Shown here: positions 59,353 through 64,000 of the stretch, piece after piece | Numbering within the stretch: position 1 is the first letter of the stretch | Layout of the letters: every line of letters begins with the position of its first letter | Origin: Chthoniobacteraceae bacterium | Lineage (GTDB): Bacteria > Verrucomicrobiota > Verrucomicrobiia > Chthoniobacterales > Chthoniobacteraceae | Assembly (NCBI GenBank): GCA_947471505.1 | Contig: CANIWM010000010.1 | Coordinates: 1 to 64,000 of the forward strand | Direction of reading: 5' to 3' | Length of the DNA: 64,000 nucleotides | Program-made: the position numbers and the translations under genes | Notes under the pieces: model-generated | Seen by the model: only the letters and a program-made list of their open reading frames with translations | Database searches by the model: none | Told to the model about the DNA's origin: nothing

Positions 59353-60092
59353 GGTGCGACGGCGTCGTTCCCCCAACGAATGGAAGCCGTCGCCCAAGTC
59401 ATCGGCTCTGGTGCTGGCGCGAGGCGGATGCTGGAGACGAGCCTCAGCGCCTCGGCGTCCATCTCCGGCGCTCCCGAGCTGGTCTGGACAAAAGCAAAAC
59501 GCACTTCCCCTCCTGCATTCACCCCGACGAGCAGGATCGCGGTGCTGAGTGATAGCGCGGAGCGTGCTTCCAGCGTGACAGCAGTCTCGGCGGGCGCGCG
59601 CGATTTCAGCGCAGCGTGAAAGGCGATCTCCGTCTTCCGCGTGGGAGCTTCTGGCGCGGCGGCGGCGGGCTTTTCATCCGCGCTCATGATGAACTCCAGC
59701 GAGTCCCGCGCGGGCGGATACTGGATGATCGCTGGCTCGGAGGGGATGCTGCGCGGCTGCGTCCGCGAAGTCGCATACGAGGGGCGATACGCCACATCGA
59801 GAATGCCCGCAGGCTCCACATTGGCGATGCGGGCGAAGATGGCTGGATCTTCCGCTTCGAGCCAGCGCAAGACGGCCTCGTTTTCCGGCGAGATCGAGCC
59901 GTCCGGCGCGAACCGCGTGAGGAGCTGAACGGGCTGCGCCGTCTGCGGGATGAGCTGTCGCTCCGAGGTGCTGATGTGGACAAAAAAGAACGCCCCGCCG
60001 TGCAGCACGACGGAGAGGAAGATCAGCAGCGCCAACGTCCACGAGCTGCGATGGCTCCCGGACCAGTCGAACGTCGTCTGGTCGTGGTTCAT
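59349..60092 (-). CDS. TonB-like energy-transducer protein
   Basis: 247 residues: a cytoplasmic N-terminus, one membrane helix (about 18-40), a Pro/Ala-rich periplasmic spacer, and a C-terminal domain with the TonB-type pattern LVGVNAGGEVRFAFVQTSSGAPEMDAEAL. It would span the periplasm and pass energy from the ExbB/ExbD motor to an outer-membrane partner. The start overlaps exbD by four bases. No TonB-dependent receptor is in the window. The call rests on topology plus the C-terminal pattern. Confidence 0.72.
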   Translation of the reverse strand: MNHDQTTFDWSGSHRSSWTLALLIFLSVVLHGGAFFFVHISTSERQLIPQTAQPVQLLTRFAPDGSISPENEAVLRWLEAEDPAIFARIANVEPAGILDVAYRPSYATSRTQPRSIPSEPAIIQYPPARDSLEFIMSADEKPAAAAPEAPTRKTEIAFHAALKSRAPAETAVTLEARSALSLSTAILLVGVNAGGEVRFAFVQTSSGAPEMDAEALRLVSSIRLAPAPEPMTWATASIRWGNDAVAP

Positions 60093-60493
60093 GGCTGCGA
60101 AAAAGCCCCAGCCCAGATCACGGAAAAGCCGCGCCGCTGGGCCTCGTGCATGATGTCGTGCAGCACACCGGAAGGCGCGTCCTTATCCGCCTTCACGATA
60201 ACGGTGCGGTCCGGCTCCCGATTCAGCGCGAACTGCGCAGCCAGTTCGTTGAAGGTCACTTTTCTCTCCCGATGATAAATCGCCGGAACGAGCCCGGAAG
60301 TGACAGTGACAATCTCCGCGTTGCGCTGCGGCCCGAGTGCAAACGAGGTCGCCGGGAGCGTCACTTGCACGCCCGGCTGGAGGATGAACTTCGAGCCCGT
60401 GACCCAAAAGACGAGCACGAGAAACAGCACGTTCAACAGCGGCAGAAAGCCAAAGAGCGCGGGGGAGAAATTAAAGGTGCGCCGAAGCTTCAT
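60089..60493 (-). CDS. ExbD/TolR-family protein with Asn in place of the membrane Asp
   Basis: 134 residues: one membrane helix near the N-terminus and a periplasmic domain (PATSFALGPQRNAEIVTVT and VTFNELAAQFALNREPDRTVIVKADKD), which clearly place it in ExbD/TolR. The helix reads PLLNVLFLVLVFW. The Asp that carries protons in ExbD/TolR (normally PLIDVxF) is Asn here, at codon 60431-60433. The ExbB partner is encoded immediately upstream. Without the Asp, proton-driven rotation is doubtful, or another residue does the job. Confidence 0.82.
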   Translation of the reverse strand: MKLRRTFNFSPALFGFLPLLNVLFLVLVFWVTGSKFILQPGVQVTLPATSFALGPQRNAEIVTVTSGLVPAIYHRERKVTFNELAAQFALNREPDRTVIVKADKDAPSGVLHDIMHEAQRRGFSVIWAGAFSQP

Positions 60494-60516
60494 CGCTGGT
60501 GATTCACGCGCGAGCT

Positions 60517-61179
60517 TTAGCGCTTGGTGGCGGCTTTCCGCGCTTCGTCAAACTCGATGATGTCCGCCGGCGTGCGGCTCTCCATGATGAGCGAAACCAC
60601 CTCGATCCCCGCGCGCTCCATTTCGTGCATCGTGCTGTTCACGCGGGAGCTCACGTAGGCGTAGCAGATGGCAGTCGGGATGGATACCGCGATGCCCGCC
60701 GCTGTCGTGAGAAGTGCTTGGTAGATGCCGTTTGAAATCTCCGCCGAGCTCGCCAGCCCACTCGCCGCGCTCATCATAGAAAATGCCTCGATCAACCCGG
60801 CAATCGTCCCGAGCAGCCCAAGCATCGGCGTGACAAATGCCAGCGTGGAAATCATTCCGAGACGGCGCTCCAGCTTCGGCACTTCGAGCTGCCCAGCCTC
60901 TTGGACAATCTCCTTCAGCTCCTCGCGCGGCGCACTGTGGTGGATGATGGCGGCGTGGACCACCCGCTGCACCGGGCCATTCGTCGCAGCGGCTTCCATT
61001 TGCGCCTCGCCGAAGTTGCGCCCACGGATGAGCACGGCCAGCCCGCGCATGAGCTCGCCCACCCTCACGCTGATGCGGTGAAAGTAGAGCACACGTTCCA
61101 GAAACACGGCGCTGGCCAAGATGCTGCAACCAAGAATCAGCCACATGATCGGCCCGCCCTTTTGCATGAATTCGAGCAT
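60517..61179 (-). CDS. MotA/TolQ/ExbB-family proton-channel protein
   Basis: 220 residues with three membrane helices. The conserved pore regions are intact: LGLLGTIAGLIEAFSMM and GIYQALLTTAAGIAVSIPTAI, with the Thr residues that line the channel. Together with ExbD it should form the inner-membrane motor of a Ton/Tol-like system. It begins a minus-strand run continuing through exbD, the TonB-like gene, the zinc ribbon, GYF_2 and lipoprotein genes to yhbY. Confidence 0.88.
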   Translation of the reverse strand: MLEFMQKGGPIMWLILGCSILASAVFLERVLYFHRISVRVGELMRGLAVLIRGRNFGEAQMEAAATNGPVQRVVHAAIIHHSAPREELKEIVQEAGQLEVPKLERRLGMISTLAFVTPMLGLLGTIAGLIEAFSMMSAASGLASSAEISNGIYQALLTTAAGIAVSIPTAICYAYVSSRVNSTMHEMERAGIEVVSLIMESRTPADIIEFDEARKAATKR

Positions 61180-61306
61180 CCCTATTTTCTACCGCGAACA
61201 CGGATGGCGACGGAAGGATGAATTTCATCCCGGAACGAAAACGCCAGACTTGCACCTTGCGAGGCGGGCGGGAAAGCTGAGCGCTCTTTTCCAAAACCAC
61301 ACTATT

Positions 61307-62284
61307 ATGAAACCATTCGTCTCTACGCTCCTCGCCGCAAGCATCGCCCTACTCGCCGCGTGCGATAAGAAATCCGACAAGCTCGTCATCGGCCTACTCC
61401 CGAAGAGCAAGGGGAACCAGTACTTCGCCACCGTCGAGAAAGGCGCAAACGTCGCCGCTGCGGAGTTGGGCGTCCAAGTGCTCTTCGACGGCCCGACGAA
61501 TACAGACGCGACCAAACAAAACGAGATCGTAGAAAACTGGATCACGCAGGAAGTGAACGTCATCGCCGCCGCCGCCGAGAACCGCGACGGCCTCAGCTCC
61601 GTGCTGAAAAAGGCGCAGGCCAAGGGCATCAAAGTCGTCACCTACGACAGCGACGTGCAGCCCGACGCACGCGACTTTTTCGTGAACCAAGCAACCGCGC
61701 AGGGCATCGGCGAAGTCCTCATGGATACCGCCGCGAAGCTCTGCAGCGAGGAAGGCGAATTTGCGATCATCACGGCCACCACTTCCGCCGCGAACATGAA
61801 CGAATGGCGCAAGCACATCGAAGCGCGCCTCGCAGCCAAATACCCGAAGATGAAGCTCGTGGATACGAAGCCGTGCGACGACCAAAAGGACAAAGCCCAG
61901 CAAGAAACCACGAACCTCATCAGCGCATACCCGAACCTCAAATGCGTCATGGCCATCTGCTCGCCCGCGGTCCCCGGAGCCGCCGAAGCCGTGAAGCAAG
62001 CGGGCAAAGTCGGCGCGATCAAAGTGCTCGGCCTCGGCCTGCCCAGCGAGAACAAGCAGTATGTAAAAGACGGCGTCACCCAGGCCGTCATCCTCTGGAA
62101 AGTCGAAGACCTCGGCTACGCCACCATCCAAGCCGCCGTCGCCGCTGCAAAAGGGACGCTCAAAGCGGGCGACAAAACATTCAAGGCCGGGAAGCTCGGC
62201 GACATGGAGATTCAAGGCACTGACATCCTGCTCGGCAAGCCGTTCGTCTTCACCAAAGAGAACATAGACGGATTCGACTTCTGA
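61307..62284 (+). CDS. Periplasmic sugar-binding lipoprotein (ABC type, RhaS/LsrB-like)
   Basis: 325 residues with a lipoprotein signal (LLAAC, Cys19) and a type-1 periplasmic-binding-protein body: LLPKSKGNQYFATVEKGA, VIAAAAENRDGLSSVL, VVTYDSDVQPDARDFFVNQ and the hinge region KCVMAICSPAVPGAAEAV. It matches binding proteins for sugars such as rhamnose or autoinducer-2. No permease or ATPase gene is nearby, so it would rely on a distant transporter or a receptor. aroD starts two bases after its stop. Confidence 0.85.
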   Translation: MKPFVSTLLAASIALLAACDKKSDKLVIGLLPKSKGNQYFATVEKGANVAAAELGVQVLFDGPTNTDATKQNEIVENWITQEVNVIAAAAENRDGLSSVLKKAQAKGIKVVTYDSDVQPDARDFFVNQATAQGIGEVLMDTAAKLCSEEGEFAIITATTSAANMNEWRKHIEARLAAKYPKMKLVDTKPCDDQKDKAQQETTNLISAYPNLKCVMAICSPAVPGAAEAVKQAGKVGAIKVLGLGLPSENKQYVKDGVTQAVILWKVEDLGYATIQAAVAAAKGTLKAGDKTFKAGKLGDMEIQGTDILLGKPFVFTKENIDGFDF

Positions 62285-62286
62285 GT

Positions 62287-62973
62287 TTGAAAGAAGCCAC
62301 GCAACAACTTCTCGCTGGCGGCCCGCTCGTCGTCGGCACCGTGCATTCCCCCGGTAGCCTGAGCCTCGCCGCGACGCTCAACCCCGGCGATGTGGACGTG
62401 CTGGAGTTCCGCATAGATTCGCTCCTAGAGCAGGTCGATGCCGCCGAGCAGGCGATGCGCGCCACGCGCTTCCCGGTGATCCTCACCGTCCGCCATTCAT
62501 TCGAAGGCGGCGCGGGCGACCTCAGCGCGGACCAGCGCAAGGAACTGTACCGCCGCTTCCTCCCGCACGCCACATTCGTGGACATTGAGCTGCGCTCGCT
62601 CCCCGAGTTTTCCGACCTCGTGGAAGAGGCCCGAGAGATGGGATGCGCCGTCGTCATTTCCAGCCACGACTTTAATAAGACCCCGTCAATCGGCACCATC
62701 ACCGCTCGCCAAAAACGCGCCTTCGCAACAGGCGCAGACATTTTCAAATTCGCCTGCGCCACGCCCACCGCGCACGACCTCGCGAGGCTGCTCGATTTTT
62801 CCCAGCGCCGCTCACACGCCCACTCCATCATGGGCATGGGCCGCTTTGGCAAAGCCTCGCGCATCGCCCTCGCCGAGGCAGGCTCTTGCTTAAACTACGG
62901 CTACCTCGACGCCCCCAACGCCCCCGGCCAGTGGGAGGCGCGCGAGCTGCGGCGGGCGATTTCTCAGACGTAG
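62287..62973 (+). CDS. aroD: Type I 3-dehydroquinate dehydratase
   Basis: 228 residues of the type I shikimate-pathway dehydratase, which removes water from 3-dehydroquinate. Active-site motifs are EFRID (substrate Arg), VVISSHDF (catalytic His) and IFKFACATPT (Schiff-base Lys). SIMGMGRFGKASRIAL is the substrate-phosphate-like loop. A TTG start at 62287 fits, two bases after the upstream stop. The odd placement after a sugar-binding gene may be fortuitous. Confidence 0.92.
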   Translation: MKEATQQLLAGGPLVVGTVHSPGSLSLAATLNPGDVDVLEFRIDSLLEQVDAAEQAMRATRFPVILTVRHSFEGGAGDLSADQRKELYRRFLPHATFVDIELRSLPEFSDLVEEAREMGCAVVISSHDFNKTPSIGTITARQKRAFATGADIFKFACATPTAHDLARLLDFSQRRSHAHSIMGMGRFGKASRIALAEAGSCLNYGYLDAPNAPGQWEARELRRAISQT

Positions 62974-63024
62974 GACCGCTTTGCAGCCTTGCCGCTTGGG
63001 AAATCGCTGATAGACCGCGCGGCC

Positions 63025-63699
63025 ATGTTACAATCGTTGATAGAAACTTGGTTTCACTGGGTCCATGACTGGGGCTATTGGGGCGTCATAATTTTGATGG
63101 CGATGGAGTCTTCCATCTTCCCGGTGCCCAGCGAGCTCGTCGTCCCGCCCGCAGCCATCCTGGCATCGCAGGGCGGCGACATGACGATCCTCGGAGTGAT
63201 CCTCGCGGGCACTTTCGGCTCGTGGCTCGGCTCCGCGATCACCTACTGGATTTCGCTTTGGGTGGGGCGGCCCGTCGTCATGCGATATGGCCGGTATTTC
63301 CTGATGCCGCCGGACAAAGTCGAACGCGCCGAACGCTTCATGCACCGCTACGAAGGCGGCGGCATTTTCTTCGCCCGACTGCTGCCCGTCATCCGCCACC
63401 TGATTTCCATCCCCGCAGGCATCATTCGGATGAGCTTCCTCAAGTTTAGCGCGCTCACCGTCATCGGCTCAGCCATCTGGTGCTCCGTGCTGGCCGTGCT
63501 CGGCGAGAAGGTTGGCAAGAAACTCGACGCCGCCCAACTCGCCGCGCTGAAAGCCGGGCAAGGTGCGGATTTGAAGGAGCTTATCCACGCCGTAAAACAC
63601 GAAGCCCTGTGGATCATCGTCGCCATCGCCCTCGTATGCGTCCTCTATTTCGTGGCGATGCGGCTCACCTCCCGCGACAACGTTACGGCGTCGGAGTAA
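63025..63699 (+). CDS. DedA-family membrane protein
   Basis: 224 residues with the DedA/SNARE-associated fold: GVIILMAMESSIFPVPSELV (helical hairpin with the E-x-x-x-P-x-P signature), LAGTFGSWLGSAITYWIS, and FFARLLPVIRHLISIPAGIIRM (the R-x-x-P-x-x-R signature). DedA proteins move lipids such as undecaprenyl phosphate or phosphatidylethanolamine across the membrane. It follows aroD by 51 bases and converges on the partial gene at the window end, with a 17-base overlap. Confidence 0.9.
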   Translation: MLQSLIETWFHWVHDWGYWGVIILMAMESSIFPVPSELVVPPAAILASQGGDMTILGVILAGTFGSWLGSAITYWISLWVGRPVVMRYGRYFLMPPDKVERAERFMHRYEGGGIFFARLLPVIRHLISIPAGIIRMSFLKFSALTVIGSAIWCSVLAVLGEKVGKKLDAAQLAALKAGQGADLKELIHAVKHEALWIIVAIALVCVLYFVAMRLTSRDNVTASE

Positions 63700-64000
63700 G
63701 GCGCACCCTTCCGCCGGGGATACCGTCGAGGTAGTAGCCGGTGCCGTAGCCTGCTTTGCGAAGGAGTGTGCCGGCGAACTTCACGGCTTTGCCGGTGTTC
63801 GGGGAGATGAATGAGCCGCCGAATTTCCCGGTGGCCGCGGAGGCGGTGGCGGTGAGTTTGTCGGCGGCGACGGTGATGACGGCGACTTTGTTCTTGGTAT
63901 CAACGTTCACGGCTTTGACGCCGAGCGTGGCGTCGGTCAGGTCCACGGCGGCGTTTCCGTCGGTATCGGTGGCGGGCAGGCTGGGGAAAAGCGGCGTGGC
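63683..64000 (-). CDS. C-terminal end of a secreted-type repeat protein (runs off the window)
   Basis: The frame is open to the last base of the window, so only the C-terminal 105 residues are seen. They begin ATPLFPSLPATDTDGNAAVD and end with a beta-rich stretch FGGSFISPNTGKAVKFAGTLLRKAGYG. This tail pattern (GxFxGSF, TGKxVKFxGxLL, YGTGYYLDG) is frequent at the ends of large surface or secreted proteins in Verrucomicrobia. An internal GTG at 63946 is not needed as a start. The function cannot be told from this fragment. Confidence 0.6.
   Translation of the reverse strand, partial: ATPLFPSLPATDTDGNAAVDLTDATLGVKAVNVDTKNKVAVITVAADKLTATASAATGKFGGSFISPNTGKAVKFAGTLLRKAGYGTGYYLDGIPGGRVRLTPTP

Noticed and set aside
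1-64000. CRISPR arrays, tRNA or rRNA genes, phage or transposase genes
   Set aside because: Looked for and not seen. The window is almost fully packed with protein genes and short gaps.

Overview
The window looks like chromosomal DNA of a high-GC bacterium of the Planctomycetes-Verrucomicrobia-Chlamydiae group, most likely a verrucomicrobium (Chthoniobacter/Spartobacteria-like). The pointers are a GloVer-repeat protein, a DUF1592 cytochrome next to a DUF1552 Tat protein, an S41-fold protein, YfiR paired with CHASE8 signalling genes, and weak Shine-Dalgarno sequences. This placement is inferred from gene content. I saw no rRNA, tRNA, CRISPR array, transposase or phage gene.

Layout. 1-8.1 kb: GloVer repeat protein, proline-rich membrane protein, thioredoxin, then an operon of trypsin-like protease, membrane flippase-like protein and methyltransferase, then a beta-propeller protein and a thioredoxin/heme/PDZ protein. 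8.3-12.6 kb: a YfiR - CHASE8 histidine kinase - hybrid kinase signalling operon. 12.8-18 kb: an S41-fold protein that seems to lack its catalytic residues, an ECF sigma factor, a VOC protein, a frameshifted GT39-like glycosyltransferase and a small secretin-like lipoprotein. 18.3-42.2 kb: a large surface-polysaccharide region. It holds glf, a Wzy-like and a Wzx-like protein, nucleotide-sugar genes (dehydratase, nucleotidyltransferase, SDR, aminotransferase, acetyltransferase) and many glycosyltransferases and methyltransferases. It also holds a deacetylase, a GMC oxidoreductase and two unusual fusion proteins.

42.3-48.7 kb: DUF1592/DUF1552 genes separated by a Uma2 gene, then a vWA/TPR pair. 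48.8-52.9 kb: purple-acid-phosphatase-like protein and mutS. 53-57.8 kb: a pectin/galacturonan module (MFS importer, two GH28 enzymes, esterase). 57.8-61.2 kb: a Ton/Tol-like operon (ExbB, an ExbD with Asn at the usual Asp, a TonB-like protein, a zinc ribbon, a GYF_2 protein, a lipoprotein, yhbY). 61.3-64 kb: sugar-binding lipoprotein, aroD, DedA protein and the C-terminal end of a secreted protein that runs off the window.

The genes most worth following up are the two adjacent fusion proteins at 32.4-36.5 kb. One joins a nucleotidyltransferase-like, a thymidylate-kinase-like and an APH-kinase-like domain. The other joins a GT4 glycosyltransferase to a chemoreceptor-like four-helix-bundle sensor. 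Their start and stop codons overlap, which suggests they work together in polysaccharide assembly.
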